64,000 nt of DNA from Paracoccaceae bacterium (GCA_014654775.1 JACVZW010000075.1:145249-209248); one strand, 5' to 3'. Numbered from the stretch's first letter, positions 17,964-28,652 are shown. A program made the numbers and translations. Notes: generated by a model from the sequence alone, not told the origin.

Positions 17964-19121
17964 ATGGACCTTTTGGGCGAGTTCAACGGTGTCGCTTTCG
18001 GGCTGGGCGTTGCTATCCTTGCCCTGACCTTGGCCATTCGCCTTGACGGAAACACCGTTCTTCGCCGTCTTGCCCTTCGGCGGGCCGCGGCACGGGCTGC
18101 GCAGAGATTGCCCTTTCCCGTATGGCTCCGGCCGCAAGACGGGGTGGTGGGGCGGGCGCCGGCATGGGCAAATGACGCCTTCCATCGCCTTTCGCCCGAG
18201 GATCGAACCCGGCTGCTGCAAGAACACGGACGCATAACAATCGGCGCGGTTGGGGATGGCGGGCGGTTCGAGCGGCAAGAGATCGGCGATCTGGGTTTTG
18301 CCCTGCCCTGTGACGATCTGGTGCGGGCGGAAGAGTCGCTGCGCGATCTGCTGCAAACGATGACCCAGACCTTTGCGCAGCTTCCCTTGGGTATCGCGGT
18401 CTTCGATTCCAAGCGCCGCTTATCCAGCTTCAATCCGGTCCTTGCCGAATTGACGGGGCTTTCTCCGGCCTTCCTATCGCGGCGGCCCGCCCTTACGGCG
18501 ATGCTGGATGCGATGCGGGATCGGAGCATGGTTCCCGAACCACCAAACTGGAAGGATTGGCGGGCGGGCCTCGCGAATATGGATCGCCCTGCTGCGACGG
18601 GGGGCTTCGAGGATATCTGGGCCCTGCCCGGAGGGCAGACCTATCGCGTGACCGGACAGCAGCATCGGGGCGGCGGTCTGGCCTTGATGATCGAAGACAT
18701 CTCGTCCGAGATCCTGCGCGGGCGTCGGTACCGCGCCAGTCTGGACCTTTGCCAAGGGGTGATCGACAGGATGGAGGAAGGCATCGCCGTCTTTGCGGCC
18801 TCTGGCCAGCTGGTCCTGTCCAATCTCGCATATGCGTCGCTTTGGGGACACGATCCGGGGGGCGGCGTGAAGAAGATGGACCTGCGGCAATTGGCAGGGC
18901 ATTGGCGCGCTGCCTCGGCACCGACGAGTGTTTGGGCTGAACTGGAGACGTTTGGCGAGTTGACCGAAGATCGCCGGGCTTGGCAAGGAGAGGCGCGGTT
19001 GACTGACGGTCGGCTGATCCGCTGCCGCTGTGAGCCGATGACCGAAGGGGCGATGCTGGTGGGGTTTCGTACGGTCCCGGCGGAGGGGCCGCAGAAAACG
19101 ATCCAAGCTGGAAGTGCCTGA
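17964..19121 (+). CDS. PAS-domain membrane protein, DivL-like without kinase domain
   Basis: The 385-residue protein has one N-terminal membrane helix (about residues 7-28), a basic linker, and two PAS-like domains (about 125-250 and 262-370, with FAQLPLGIAVFDSKRRLSSFN and RMEEGIAVFAASGQLVLSN marking each start). It ends there: no dimerisation or ATPase domain follows. In Caulobacter the tyrosine-kinase-like DivL is encoded just before the tsaE-amgK-murU-addBA run, and Rhodobacter capsulatus has a PAS protein named DivL that acts through CtrA. Position and architecture suggest this is the equivalent. The call to DivL is inference; PAS content is clear. It probably starts the long plus-strand operon to trxA. 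Confidence 0.65.
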   Translation: MDLLGEFNGVAFGLGVAILALTLAIRLDGNTVLRRLALRRAAARAAQRLPFPVWLRPQDGVVGRAPAWANDAFHRLSPEDRTRLLQEHGRITIGAVGDGGRFERQEIGDLGFALPCDDLVRAEESLRDLLQTMTQTFAQLPLGIAVFDSKRRLSSFNPVLAELTGLSPAFLSRRPALTAMLDAMRDRSMVPEPPNWKDWRAGLANMDRPAATGGFEDIWALPGGQTYRVTGQQHRGGGLALMIEDISSEILRGRRYRASLDLCQGVIDRMEEGIAVFAASGQLVLSNLAYASLWGHDPGGGVKKMDLRQLAGHWRAASAPTSVWAELETFGELTEDRRAWQGEARLTDGRLIRCRCEPMTEGAMLVGFRTVPAEGPQKTIQAGSA

Positions 19122-19161
19122 TGCGCTTGCGGTGCCGGGAGGGGACGGTAAAACTGCGAGC

Positions 19162-19638
19162 ATGACCACCGCAGCCCCCCCTGAAACCGTTCTGTCCCTT
19201 TCGGACGACGCAGCTACAGCGGCGTTGGGAGAACGGCTGGCCCGGCTGCTGCAGCCCGGAGATACCGTGCTTTTGGAAGGGCCGATCGGGGCGGGGAAAT
19301 CGCATCTGGCCCGCGCCTTGATCCGGGCGCGGCTTGGGCGGATGGAGGATGTGCCATCGCCAACCTTCACCTTGGTACAGACCTATGAGGCGGCCGATAC
19401 GGAAATCTGGCATGCCGATCTTTACCGCCTTAGCCACCCGGATGAGGTGCTGGAGCTGGGACTGGAACAGGCTTTCGGAACAGCGATCTGCCTTGTCGAG
19501 TGGCCGGACAGACTTGGCCCGCATCTGCCTGCGGACGCGCTGCATCTGCAGCTTTCGGTCCAAGGGGAGGGTCGGTGTGCTGTCCTGCGCGGGGGACGGC
19601 CGGGTTTGCAAAAGCGTCTGGCGGGCTTGGGCGCATGA
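19162..19638 (+). CDS. tsaE: tRNA threonylcarbamoyladenosine biosynthesis ATPase TsaE
   Basis: TsaE is the ATPase that resets the TsaB-TsaD complex during t6A37 synthesis. The 158-residue protein has Walker A GPIGAGKSHLA (about residues 37-47), the PSPTFTLVQTYE segment and the HADLYRL and LVEWPDRLG motifs of the family. A GTG at 19114 would lengthen it but overlaps the upstream gene; ATG 19162 gives the standard N-terminus. The stop overlaps the next start by 4 bp. Its partner tsaD is 11 kb away. Confidence 0.94.
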   Translation: MTTAAPPETVLSLSDDAATAALGERLARLLQPGDTVLLEGPIGAGKSHLARALIRARLGRMEDVPSPTFTLVQTYEAADTEIWHADLYRLSHPDEVLELGLEQAFGTAICLVEWPDRLGPHLPADALHLQLSVQGEGRCAVLRGGRPGLQKRLAGLGA

Positions 19639-20651
19639 CGGATCGGCGGGCGATGTCGGAGAGGTTTCTCGGTCGAGCCGGATGGGGGGCGGCAGACCGA
19701 CAGCCGCTGGCAGGGGACGCGTCGGAGCGGCGCTATGATCGGCTGTCCGGGCCGGGAGGCAGTGCCGTCCTGATGGATGCCCCGCCGGGGATCGCGGATG
19801 ACACGGCGACTTTCGCGCGGATCGCGCGGCATCTGGCGGGTCTGGGCCTGTCGCCGCCCGCGATCCTTGCCGAGGATCATGGGGAAGGCTTTCTTCTGCT
19901 TGAAGATCTGGGTGACGGGCTTTTCGCGCGCCTCGTGGCCAGTGACCCGGCTTTGGAAGCGCCGCTTTACGCCGCCGCGACGGATGTTCTGTTGCGATTG
20001 CAAAAAGGGCCTGTGGCGCAAGATTTGCCTGACCTTTCGGCGCACGATTGGGCGGAAGCGGCGGCTTTCGCCTTGTCATGGTACGCCTTTGCCGCAGTGG
20101 GAAAAGCGCCTGATCCGGCCATATTCGTAACGATTCTGGAGCGTCTGATGCGCGACCATGCCGATGGGCCGCGGGTCATGATCCTGCGCGACTACCATGC
20201 GGAGAATCTGCTCTGGCTACCGGACCGGAACGGGGTGGCAAATGTGGGTCTACTGGACTTCCAACTCGCCCAGATGGGACAGCCGGGATATGATCTGGTT
20301 TCGCTTCTTCAGGATGCGCGCCGGGATGTTGCTGCAACGACCGAGCGGGCCATGATCGCCCGCTATTGCGCGGCACTGGGGCGGGACGAAGCGCTATTTG
20401 CCGCGTCCTATGCCGTGCTTGGGGCGCAGCGTGCGCTTAGAATACTCGGTGTCTTCGCGCGTCTGTGCCTGAAGGCGGGCAAGACGGGCTATGTCGGGTT
20501 GATTCCGCGCGTTTGGGCACATTTGCAGCGCAATCTGGTGCATCCGGCATTGGGGCCGTTGGCGGCGATCTGCGGCGACCTACTGCCGGTGCCCGACAAG
20601 GAAATCTTGGAAAGGATCCGTGCGCAATGCGGTCACTATCCCCTCCGCTGA
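19635..20651 (+). CDS. amgK: N-acetylmuramate/N-acetylglucosamine kinase AmgK
   Basis: AmgK phosphorylates MurNAc and GlcNAc at the anomeric position, the first step of the recycling bypass to UDP-MurNAc. The 338-residue protein has the aminoglycoside-phosphotransferase fold: [11 protein letters not shown] nucleotide loop, [13 protein letters not shown] hinge, catalytic [13 protein letters not shown] and the metal-binding [11 protein letters not shown]. The [11 protein letters not shown] wording is typical of AmgK rather than of drug-resistance enzymes. It overlaps tsaE by 4 bp and murU by 25 bp, so the pathway partners are coupled. MltA encoded in this window is a possible upstream source of muropeptides. 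Confidence 0.88.
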   Translation: MTDRRAMSERFLGRAGWGAADRQPLAGDASERRYDRLSGPGGSAVLMDAPPGIADDTATFARIARHLAGLGLSPPAILAEDHGEGFLLLEDLGDGLFARLVASDPALEAPLYAAATDVLLRLQKGPVAQDLPDLSAHDWAEAAAFALSWYAFAAVGKAPDPAIFVTILERLMRDHADGPRVMILRDYHAENLLWLPDRNGVANVGLLDFQLAQMGQPGYDLVSLLQDARRDVAATTERAMIARYCAALGRDEALFAASYAVLGAQRALRILGVFARLCLKAGKTGYVGLIPRVWAHLQRNLVHPALGPLAAICGDLLPVPDKEILERIRAQCGHYPLR

Positions 20652-21325
20652 TGTTGTTCGCGGCCGGGTTGGGCACGCGGATGGGGCAGCTTACGGCGAC
20701 ACGGCCCAAACCCCTGATCCCGGTGGCGGGAAAGCCGCTTATCGATCACGCGCTGGCACTGGCAGAGGCGGCGGACATCAACCGGATCGTGGCCAACAGC
20801 CATTACCTGCCCGAACAGATCGAGGCGCATCTGGCGCCGCGCGGGATCGCGGTTTCCCGAGAGACGCCAAGAATCCTTGAGACAGGGGGCGGGCTGAGAC
20901 AGGCGCTGCCCTTGCTCGGCGATGACCCAGTGCTGACCCTGAACACAGATGCCGTCTGGACGGGGCGCAACCCGCTGCGCCAACTGATCGACGCGTGGGA
21001 CGGCGCGCGGATGGATGGTCTGCTGCTGCTGCTGCCTGTGGCAAAGGCGACAGGCCATACGGGCACCGGTGATTTTGTGATGGAAGCGGATGGCCGCCTT
21101 GCAAGGGCTTTCGGGCGGTCTGGCCCGGTCTACCTTGGCGCACAGATCGTGAAGACGGCGGGTTTGGCCGGTATTGCAGACGAGGTCTTTTCGCTTAACC
21201 TTCTATGGGACCGCATGATTTCCGAGGGCCGGTTGTTCGGGTTGGTGCATGACGGGGGATGGTGCGATGTGGGGCGCCCCGAGGGGATCGCGATGGCGGA
21301 AAACCTGCTGAGGTCGGGTTCATGA
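20627..21325 (+). CDS. murU: N-acetylmuramate 1-phosphate uridylyltransferase MurU
   Basis: MurU converts MurNAc-1-phosphate and UTP to UDP-MurNAc, bypassing MurA, which is the fosfomycin target. The 232-residue protein has the nucleotidyltransferase signature [12 protein letters not shown] with [13 protein letters not shown], the NTDAVW metal site and [11 protein letters not shown] at the end. I chose ATG 20627, preceded by AAGGA, rather than ATG 20651, because the residues before LMLFAAG are common in this family. It overlaps amgK by 25 bp and addB by 4 bp. Confidence 0.88.
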   Translation: MRSLSPPLMLFAAGLGTRMGQLTATRPKPLIPVAGKPLIDHALALAEAADINRIVANSHYLPEQIEAHLAPRGIAVSRETPRILETGGGLRQALPLLGDDPVLTLNTDAVWTGRNPLRQLIDAWDGARMDGLLLLLPVAKATGHTGTGDFVMEADGRLARAFGRSGPVYLGAQIVKTAGLAGIADEVFSLNLLWDRMISEGRLFGLVHDGGWCDVGRPEGIAMAENLLRSGS

Positions 21326-24294
21326 TCTTTGGCGGTGACGGGCCGCATCTTTTTCAGGTGCCTCCGGGCGTGGATTTCGCGCGGGCGCTGGTTTGCGGGC
21401 TGAAGGACCGGCTGGCGGGGCAACCGCCGGAAGCGATGGCCCGGGTTACGCTCTACCTGAACACATCGCGGATGCGGCGGCGGGTGACAGAGGCTTTTCT
21501 GCAGGAGGGACCCGGTCTGCTGCCTCGTATGCGGTTGCTGACGGATGTTGCGGAAGGCAGGCCGATGATCGGGCTGCCTCCGGCGGTATCGCCCCTGCGC
21601 CGACGGCTGGAACTGACGCAACTGATCGCCGGGCTGTTGGATCGACAGCCTAATCTGGCCCCGCGAGCCGCGCTCTTCGATCTGGCCGACAGTTTGGCGG
21701 AGCTGATGGACGAGATGCAGGGCGAGGGCGTTTCTCCGGCACAGATCGCGGCGCTGGATGTATCAGATCATTCAGCTCACTGGGCTCGCACGCAGGAGTT
21801 TCTGCGAATCGTCACGCCGTTCTTTTCTGGGACGGAGACACCGGATGCAGAGACGCGGCAGCGGATGGCAGTGGATAGGCTGGCCCTGCTTTGGGCACAG
21901 ACGCCACCCGCGGACCCTGTCATCGTGGCGGGTTCGACGGGATCGCGCGGCACGACCGCCGCCTTGATGGAGGCTGTCGCGCGTCTTCCGTATGGGGCGA
22001 TCATTCTGCCGGGCTTCGATCCCTACATGCCACCGCATGTCTGGGCGGGCCTGGATGATGCGATGACGGGGGAGGACCATCCGCAGTTCCGCATGCGCCG
22101 CCTGATGGAGCGGTTGTCGGTCGGACCCGAAGACATACGGCCATGGGGCGCGGTCGAACCCCCAGCGCCAGACAGGAACAGGCTGATTTCGCTGTCGCTT
22201 CGGCCTGCGCCTGTGACGGACCAGTGGCTTCGCGACGGAAAGGATCTGCCGGATCTGGTGGCAGCGACCGAGGATGTGACGCTGATCGAGGCCCCGACAC
22301 CAAGGAGCGAGGCCGTGGCCATCGCCCTTGCCCTGCGCGCGGCCGCTGAAGACGGCGTGTCCGCCGCCCTGATCACGCCGGACCGGATGCTGACGCGTCG
22401 CGTGACAGCGGCGCTGGATCGGTGGGGCTTGTTGCCGGACGATTCCGCTGGCCGCCCGCTTGCCCTTTCGGCACCCGGGCGGTTTTTGCGGCATGTGGCG
22501 GGGATGATGGGGCGCAGGCTGACCTCTGACGCGCTGCTGACGGCGCTGAAGCATCCGCTGGCCTTTACCGGAGGAGACCGGGGGCAGCATCTTTTGAATG
22601 CGCGGCATCTGGAGTTGCAACTGCGGCGCAAAGGGCCTGCCTTCCCGACCGGGGAGGATCTACGCGTCTGGGCGCGGGCGCGGGCCGAACGGCGGCAGGA
22701 GGATGGGGTCCTAGCCTGGGCCGACGCCTTGGCCCGGGTTATGGAAGAGGCCACGATCATCAGTGAAGGGCCGCTTGCGGAACTGGCTGGTCGCCACCTA
22801 GCGTTGAGCGAGGCGCTGGCGCGTGGCACAGAGGTCGAAGGTGCCGGAGCCCTGTGGGAGAAGGAGGCAGGCAGCGAGGCACGCGCCCTGATAGACAGCC
22901 TTCTGCGAGAAGCAGATGCGGGCGGCGTGCTGACACCCGCTGCCTATCTCGATCTGTTCGAATCCGTGATCGCGCGAGGCGAAGTGCGGGAAAGCGTGAC
23001 AGCCCATCCCGGCATCCTGATCCTTGGTCCTCGGGAGGCGCGCGAACATGGAGCAGACCTCGTCATTCTAGCTGGGTTGAATGATGGGTCGTGGCCGCGT
23101 CTGCCGGAACCCGATCCATGGCTTAACCGGCGGATGCGCAAGGAGGCGGGGCTGTTGCTGCCGGAGCGGCAAGTAGGACTTTCTGCGCATGACTATCAGA
23201 TCGCCGTGGCGGCGCGACGCGTGATCCTGACACGCGCGGCGCGGGATGCCGAAGCCGAAACGGTCGCTTCTCGCTGGTTGAACCGGCTGACCAACCTTAT
23301 GGACGGCCTCCCCGAACAACGCGGACCCGAGGCGTTGAAGGCGATGCGGGAGCGCGGCGATACATGGCTGCGGCGGGTGGCGGCGCTTGAGGTGCCGACC
23401 GAAGACCAGCGGTTGAACCCTCGCCTGAAGCCTGCGGGCCGCCCGTCACCCCGCCCGCCAGTTGAACAGCGGCCAAAGGAACTATCGCTCACACGGATCG
23501 GACTGCTGATCCGCGACCCCTATGCCATCTACTGCCGCCATATCTTGCGGCTGAAGCGGCTTGATCCGTTGCGCCATGAGCCGGATGCCGCCTTGAGGGG
23601 GCAGATCCTGCACCAGATCCTTGAACGCTTCGTGCGAGACCGACCGTCGGATGAGGGCCTTGCAGATGCAAAGACGCGCCTGATGGCGACAGCGGAAGAA
23701 GTGCTGGAAGCCACGGTGCCCTGGCCCGCTGCACGAACGCTCTGGCTGGCGAGACTGGGGCGGGCGGCCAATTTCTTTCTGGATGTGGATGGGCGCGATC
23801 AAGGAACACCGGTGGTGCTGGAGCGGGCAGGGGGCGTGTCGCTTGCCCCTCTCGACTTCCGGCTGACCGGGACGCCCGACCGGATCGACCGCCTGCCCGA
23901 CGGGCGGTTGCACATCCTTGACTACAAGACCGGCTCGCCACCCACGCAGGCGATGCAGAAGGCCTTCGACAAGCAGCTTCTTCTGGCGGCCGCAATGGCG
24001 GAGCGGGATGGTTTCCCGGGGCTGGAGGCGGCCGAGGTCGCCCGGATCACCTATGTCGGTCTGGGCAGCAATCCGAAGATCGAGGAGACAGAGATCACCC
24101 CCGGCATCACGGCCGAGGTCTGGGACGGGCTACGGGCGCTGGTGTCCCATTACGCGCAAGAGTCCGCCGGATACACGGCGCGGCGGGCCGTGCAGAAGGA
24201 ACGGTTTGGCGGCGATTACGATCACCTGTCGCGCTTTGGTGAATGGGACACGACGGAAGAACCGGATTGTGCCGGGGTGGGAGTGCGGAGATGA
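21322..24294 (+). CDS. addB: double-strand break repair protein AddB
   Basis: AddB is the second subunit of the AddAB helicase-nuclease that processes DNA double-strand ends for RecA, the counterpart of RecBCD. The 990-residue protein has an inactive helicase-like N-terminal part ([12 protein letters not shown], a degenerate Walker region), conserved [21 protein letters not shown], and a C-terminal PD-(D/E)XK nuclease with [21 protein letters not shown], where Asp and the DYK Lys are catalytic. It overlaps both murU and addA by 4 bp. Length is normal for the alphaproteobacterial type. Confidence 0.93.
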   Translation: MIFGGDGPHLFQVPPGVDFARALVCGLKDRLAGQPPEAMARVTLYLNTSRMRRRVTEAFLQEGPGLLPRMRLLTDVAEGRPMIGLPPAVSPLRRRLELTQLIAGLLDRQPNLAPRAALFDLADSLAELMDEMQGEGVSPAQIAALDVSDHSAHWARTQEFLRIVTPFFSGTETPDAETRQRMAVDRLALLWAQTPPADPVIVAGSTGSRGTTAALMEAVARLPYGAIILPGFDPYMPPHVWAGLDDAMTGEDHPQFRMRRLMERLSVGPEDIRPWGAVEPPAPDRNRLISLSLRPAPVTDQWLRDGKDLPDLVAATEDVTLIEAPTPRSEAVAIALALRAAAEDGVSAALITPDRMLTRRVTAALDRWGLLPDDSAGRPLALSAPGRFLRHVAGMMGRRLTSDALLTALKHPLAFTGGDRGQHLLNARHLELQLRRKGPAFPTGEDLRVWARARAERRQEDGVLAWADALARVMEEATIISEGPLAELAGRHLALSEALARGTEVEGAGALWEKEAGSEARALIDSLLREADAGGVLTPAAYLDLFESVIARGEVRESVTAHPGILILGPREAREHGADLVILAGLNDGSWPRLPEPDPWLNRRMRKEAGLLLPERQVGLSAHDYQIAVAARRVILTRAARDAEAETVASRWLNRLTNLMDGLPEQRGPEALKAMRERGDTWLRRVAALEVPTEDQRLNPRLKPAGRPSPRPPVEQRPKELSLTRIGLLIRDPYAIYCRHILRLKRLDPLRHEPDAALRGQILHQILERFVRDRPSDEGLADAKTRLMATAEEVLEATVPWPAARTLWLARLGRAANFFLDVDGRDQGTPVVLERAGGVSLAPLDFRLTGTPDRIDRLPDGRLHILDYKTGSPPTQAMQKAFDKQLLLAAAMAERDGFPGLEAAEVARITYVGLGSNPKIEETEITPGITAEVWDGLRALVSHYAQESAGYTARRAVQKERFGGDYDHLSRFGEWDTTEEPDCAGVGVRR

Positions 24295-27200
24295 GGGATG
24301 CCGCAACGGAGCGGCAGGTTCAGGCCGCACAACCGGGCTATTCCACATGGCTTTCCGCGAATGCCGGATCGGGGAAGACCCGCGTCCTGACGGACCGCGT
24401 GGCGCGGCTGCTGCTGGGCGGAGTGGAGCCGCAGCATATTCTGTGCCTGACCTATACCAAGGCAGCCGCGACCGAGATGCAGAACCGGTTGTTCCGTCGT
24501 CTGGGCGACTGGGCGATGAAGCCCGACGAGGACCTGCGCGCGGCCTTGGCCGATTTGGGGGAAGGCGGACGGCTGGATGGCGAAACGCTATCCGGGGCGC
24601 GGCGGCTGTTCGCGCGGGCCATTGAAACGCCGGGTGGCTTGAGAATCCAAACGATCCATTCCTTCTGCGCCAGCCTGCTGCGGCGCTTTCCTCTTGAGGC
24701 GGGTGTATCGCCGCAATTCTCGGAACTGGATGACCGGACGGCACGGTTGATTCAGGACGAGATCGTGGAAGAGATGGCCGAGTCGATCGCGCCGGACATC
24801 TTGGCCGATCTGGCACGGGCCTGGACGGGCGAGGAGTTCGGTCAGCTGATCCGCCAGATCGTGGGCAACCGGTCACTGTTTTCAAGGCCTTTGTCGCCCG
24901 ATGCCGCCCGCCGGTTGTTCGGCCTCCGGCAGGGCGAAACAGTGGGAAGCCTAATCGCCGACACCTTCCTCGGGGACGAGGCTGACTGGATGCCGGATGT
25001 CGTCGCGGCGATGGCGCAGGGTTCGACGACCGATGCGAAGAATGCAGATCGGCTGCGGGGTGTGGACCTTCGCGCGCCGGGCCTTGCAGCGCTGATGGTG
25101 CTGGAGGGCGTGTTCCTGACCGGAGCTTCGGCCAAAGAGCCATTCAGCGCAAAGATCGGCAGTCTGCCGACCAAAGACACCCGCAACGCAATGCCACCCG
25201 CGCTCCTGGATCGGCTTGAGCGCCTGATGGCACGCGTCGAGGCGGGGAGGGCTGTGCGCTGCGCCTTGCAGGCGATGGACAGGGCGCTGACGCTGCACCG
25301 TTTTGCCGCTGTGTTTCTGCCGCTTTACGAGGAGCGGAAGGCTGCACGGGGATGGCTGGATTTCGATGACCTGATCACCCGCGCCTCGGCCTTGCTGACC
25401 GATCCGGGGGTTGCGGCTTGGGTCCTGTTCCGGCTGGATGGCGGGATCGACCATATCCTTGTCGACGAGGCGCAGGATACCAGCCCGGATCAATGGAAGG
25501 TGATCGAATCGCTGGCGGCGGAGTTCACCGCCGGGTCAGGCGCGCGCGAGGTGGACCGGACGCTGTTCGTGGTGGGGGACAAGAAACAGTCGATCTATTC
25601 CTTTCAGGGTGCGGATGTCGCGGCATTCGACGAAAAGCTGATGGTCTTCGATGGACGTTTCCGTGCCGTTGGGCGGGCCTTCCAGTCGCTGGAGCTGGAG
25701 TATTCTTTCCGGTCGTCTCCGGCCATCCTGCGGGTGGTGGACGACACGTTTGGTGACCGCTTTCCTGCGGCGCTGGGCGGCCGGTCCGGCCATATTGCGC
25801 AATGGTCGACCATGCCGGGGCGTGTGGATCTTTGGCCCCTGATCGAGAAAGTCGATGGCAAGGACGAAGACGATTGGCGCAATCCGGTGGACCGGATCAC
25901 CGAAGAGCATCACGCCGCACGGCTGGCCCGCAGGATCGCAGACGAAATCGCTGCGCTGATTAGCGCAGGCACGGCAATCACCGACAGCAAGGGGCAGACG
26001 CGCCCGATCCATGCGGGGGATGTGCTGATCCTCGTGCAACGTAGATCAGATCTGTTTTCCGAGATCATTCGCGCCTGCAAAGCCAAGGGACTGCCGATCG
26101 CTGGGGCAGACAGGTTGAAGCTTGGCGCGGAATTGGCGGTGAAGGATATCTGCGCGCTGTTGTCCTTTCTGGCGACACCGGAGGACGATCTTTCGCTGGC
26201 TGCCGTGCTGCGGTCACCGCTTTGCGGCTGGACCGAGGCGGAACTGCATGATCTGGCGCAGCCCCGCACGGGCTGGCTTTGGGAGGAACTTCGGGCGCGT
26301 GCCGTGGACTTCGCCGACACCCACGCGATGCTAAGCGATCTGCGCGATCAGGCGGATTTTCTGCGGCCTTACGATTTGATCGAACGGCTCTTGACCCGGC
26401 ATGACGGTCGCCGTCGCCTGCTGCAGCGGCTTGGGGTAGAAGCGGAGGATGGAATCGACGAGCTTCTGTCTCAGGCCCTTGTATATGAACGGGGGGATGT
26501 GCCGAGCCTGACGGGGTTCCTCGTCTGGCTGTCGACCGACGAGGTGGAAGTGAAGCGGCAGACCGAAAGCGAAGGTCGTCGCATCCGCGTGATGACCGTG
26601 CATGGCGCGAAGGGGCTGGAAGCGCCGATCGTCATCCTGCCGGATACCTGCGACCCGCGCGACAAGGACCGCGACGAGGTGGTTGAGGTCGACGGGGCGG
26701 CGGTCTGGCGCGTATCGGTGGATGAAAGCCCCCCGGCCCTTGCGGCCGCCCGGGCTCGCCGGAAAGAGCGTGAGGCGCAGGAACGGCTGCGGCTGCTGTA
26801 TGTGGCGCTGACGCGGGCGCAGTCTTGGCTAATCGTCTGCGGCGCAGGCGAAGCAAAGCAGGAACAGGCTTGGTATCGGCTGGTCGAACAAGGGATGCTG
26901 GCTGCCGGGGCAGAGCGTCTGCCTTCGGGCATTTTGCGGCACAGTTTCGGCATCTGGCCCGAGCCGATGCAAGAAGCGCCCGAGCCGATGGCCGAGGAAG
27001 GGTTGCCAGATTGGGCGAAAGTGTCGGCGGCGGTGCCTGCACGGCCTGCGCAACCGCTTTCACCTTCGGGTCTTGGCGGAGCGAAGCAGCTTTTCGGCGA
27101 TGGGCTTGACGAGGAGAGCGCAAAGGCGCGCGGGACGGCGCTGCATCTGCTGCTGGAGCATCTGCCGGATGTTCCGGTCGCGGATCGGTCTGCCGTTGCG

Positions 27201-27602
27201 GAAAGCGTCGTTCCCGACGCCATTATGCGCGGCGAACTGCTTGCCGAGGTGGAGACGGTTCTGCAGACCCATGCCGATCTATTTGCACTGCCTGCCCTGA
27301 CTGAGGTGGAGCTTTGTGCCGATCTGTTCGGCCAGACGCTGCGCGGAACCATTGACCGACTGATCCTGATGCCGGATCGGGTGGTGGCCATCGACTACAA
27401 GTCCAACCGGGTGGTGCCGCAGCGGCCGGAAGATACCCCCGAAGGCTTGTTGAGGCAGATGGGGGCCTACGCGCAGGCCTTGGCGCAGATTTACCCTGAA
27501 CGCGCCGTCGAGACAGCCATCCTTTGGACGCGGGAAGCGCGACTGATGCCGCTTTATCCCGATATCGTGAGTAAGGCGCTGGCGCGCACCACGATCCCTT
27601 GA
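24291..27602 (+). CDS. addA: double-strand break repair helicase AddA
   Basis: AddA provides UvrD-type helicase activity plus a second nuclease. The 1103-residue protein shows Walker A SANAGSGKTRVLTDRV (about residues 22-37), LCLTYTKAAATEM, the Walker B VDEAQDTSPDQWKVI, GDKKQSIYSFQGAD, LEYSFRSSPAIL, and TVHGAKGLEAPIVILPD of motif V/VI. The C-terminal nuclease core is GTIDRLILMPDRVVAIDYKSN. ATG 24291 sits in a 4-bp overlap with addB. Trx follows 59 bp later. Confidence 0.95.
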   Translation: MRDAATERQVQAAQPGYSTWLSANAGSGKTRVLTDRVARLLLGGVEPQHILCLTYTKAAATEMQNRLFRRLGDWAMKPDEDLRAALADLGEGGRLDGETLSGARRLFARAIETPGGLRIQTIHSFCASLLRRFPLEAGVSPQFSELDDRTARLIQDEIVEEMAESIAPDILADLARAWTGEEFGQLIRQIVGNRSLFSRPLSPDAARRLFGLRQGETVGSLIADTFLGDEADWMPDVVAAMAQGSTTDAKNADRLRGVDLRAPGLAALMVLEGVFLTGASAKEPFSAKIGSLPTKDTRNAMPPALLDRLERLMARVEAGRAVRCALQAMDRALTLHRFAAVFLPLYEERKAARGWLDFDDLITRASALLTDPGVAAWVLFRLDGGIDHILVDEAQDTSPDQWKVIESLAAEFTAGSGAREVDRTLFVVGDKKQSIYSFQGADVAAFDEKLMVFDGRFRAVGRAFQSLELEYSFRSSPAILRVVDDTFGDRFPAALGGRSGHIAQWSTMPGRVDLWPLIEKVDGKDEDDWRNPVDRITEEHHAARLARRIADEIAALISAGTAITDSKGQTRPIHAGDVLILVQRRSDLFSEIIRACKAKGLPIAGADRLKLGAELAVKDICALLSFLATPEDDLSLAAVLRSPLCGWTEAELHDLAQPRTGWLWEELRARAVDFADTHAMLSDLRDQADFLRPYDLIERLLTRHDGRRRLLQRLGVEAEDGIDELLSQALVYERGDVPSLTGFLVWLSTDEVEVKRQTESEGRRIRVMTVHGAKGLEAPIVILPDTCDPRDKDRDEVVEVDGAAVWRVSVDESPPALAAARARRKEREAQERLRLLYVALTRAQSWLIVCGAGEAKQEQAWYRLVEQGMLAAGAERLPSGILRHSFGIWPEPMQEAPEPMAEEGLPDWAKVSAAVPARPAQPLSPSGLGGAKQLFGDGLDEESAKARGTALHLLLEHLPDVPVADRSAVAESVVPDAIMRGELLAEVETVLQTHADLFALPALTEVELCADLFGQTLRGTIDRLILMPDRVVAIDYKSNRVVPQRPEDTPEGLLRQMGAYAQALAQIYPERAVETAILWTREARLMPLYPDIVSKALARTTIP

Positions 27603-27661
27603 CGATTCCGCAGGCCATCCCTAGCTTCGGTAGCCGACATTCCATTCAGGAGATATGATAG

Positions 27662-27988
27662 ATGGGCGCTGCGACCGTCGCCGTCACCGATGCCACTTTC
27701 GACGCGGAGGTCCGCAAGTCGGATATCCCGGTGGTGGTGGATTTCTGGGCCGAATGGTGCGGCCCGTGCCGCATGATCGGCCCGGCGCTTGAGGAGCTGG
27801 CCACGGAATACGCGGGCAAGGTCAAGATCGTGAAGGTTAATGTCGACGAGAACCCTGACAGCCCGGCTCAACTGGGCGTGCGTGGGATTCCGGCGCTGTT
27901 CCTGTTCAAGAATGGTCAGGTCGTGTCGAACAAGGTCGGCGCAGCGCCCAAGGCTGCGCTGGCGACCTGGATCCAGTCGGCCATTTGA
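27662..27988 (+). CDS. trxA: thioredoxin
   Basis: This 108-residue cytoplasmic thioredoxin has the redox motif AEWCGPCRM, the cis-Pro segment RGIPALFLF and the usual length. It reduces protein disulfides and serves enzymes such as ribonucleotide reductase. AGGAG at 27648-27652 gives 9-bp spacing to ATG 27662; an ATG at 27655 is out of frame. It closes the plus-strand run from the PAS protein and is followed by a clear terminator. Confidence 0.96.
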   Translation: MGAATVAVTDATFDAEVRKSDIPVVVDFWAEWCGPCRMIGPALEELATEYAGKVKIVKVNVDENPDSPAQLGVRGIPALFLFKNGQVVSNKVGAAPKAALATWIQSAI

Positions 27989-28010
27989 AACCAGCCTCAT
28001 GATGGCTTGA

Positions 28011-28044
28011 AAGGGCGGCCTGATGCGGCCGCCCTTTTCCTTTT
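28011..28044 (+). terminator. intrinsic terminator of trxA
   Basis: AAGGGCGGCC (28011-28020) pairs with GGCCGCCCTT (28027-28036) around a 6-base loop, and the 3' side continues into TTTTCCTTTT. It lies 22 bp after the trxA stop and should end the PAS-tsaE-addAB-trxA transcript. Confidence 0.9.
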
Positions 28045-28085
28045 GCCGCTCTCATGCCCATATGCGGAAAAGACAGGAGACCCGC

Positions 28086-28643
28086 ATGTCCGACGACAAG
28101 TTCCCAGGTTGGCATGGCACCACCATCCTTGCGGTCCGCAAGGGGGGTGAGATCGTGGTGGCCGGTGATGGGCAGGTCAGCCTTGGGCAGACTGTGATCA
28201 AGGGAACCGCGCGCAAGGTGCGGCGGCTGTCGCCCGGTGGTCGGGATGTCGTCTGCGGTTTTGCGGGATCGACGGCCGATGCATTCACCCTTCTGGAACG
28301 GCTGGAAAAAAAGCTGGAGTCCGCGCCAGGGCAATTGGCACGAGCCTGCGTGGACCTTGCGAAGGATTGGCGAATGGACAAGTACCTGCGCAATCTGGAG
28401 GCGATGCTGATCGTCACCGATGGGCGCGATCTTTTCGTCATCACTGGCGCAGGCGATGTGCTGGAACCGGAGCATGACGTGGCGGCCATTGGCTCAGGCG
28501 GCAATTTCGCGCTGGCTGCCGCGCGGGGGCTGATGGAAACGGACCTTCCGGCAGAGCAGGTGGCGCGCAAGGCGATGTCGATTGCCGCGGATATCTGCGT
28601 CTACACCAATGGCAATCTGACCGTCGAAACGATCAAGGGCTAA
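28086..28643 (+). CDS. hslV: ATP-dependent protease subunit HslV
   Basis: HslV is the proteolytic dodecamer of the HslUV (ClpYQ) heat-shock protease. The 185-residue protein begins with a short extension, [11 protein letters not shown], before the catalytic [10 protein letters not shown], so the active Thr is residue 12 and must be exposed by removal of a propeptide, unlike E. coli where it follows the initiator Met. [25 protein letters not shown] and [14 protein letters not shown] are the usual signatures. AGGAGA precedes ATG 28086. HslU follows 9 bp later. Confidence 0.96.
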   Translation: MSDDKFPGWHGTTILAVRKGGEIVVAGDGQVSLGQTVIKGTARKVRRLSPGGRDVVCGFAGSTADAFTLLERLEKKLESAPGQLARACVDLAKDWRMDKYLRNLEAMLIVTDGRDLFVITGAGDVLEPEHDVAAIGSGGNFALAAARGLMETDLPAEQVARKAMSIAADICVYTNGNLTVETIKG

Positions 28644-28652
28644 GGCATCGAC

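Noticed and set aside
18493..20079. 528-residue minus-strand frame across the PAS, tsaE and amgK genes
   Set aside because: Antisense to three confident genes, Pro/Arg/Ser-rich and without a ribosome-binding site or domain.
26471..27391. 306-residue minus-strand frame over addA
   Set aside because: Ser/Arg-rich antisense frame inside a confident addA gene.
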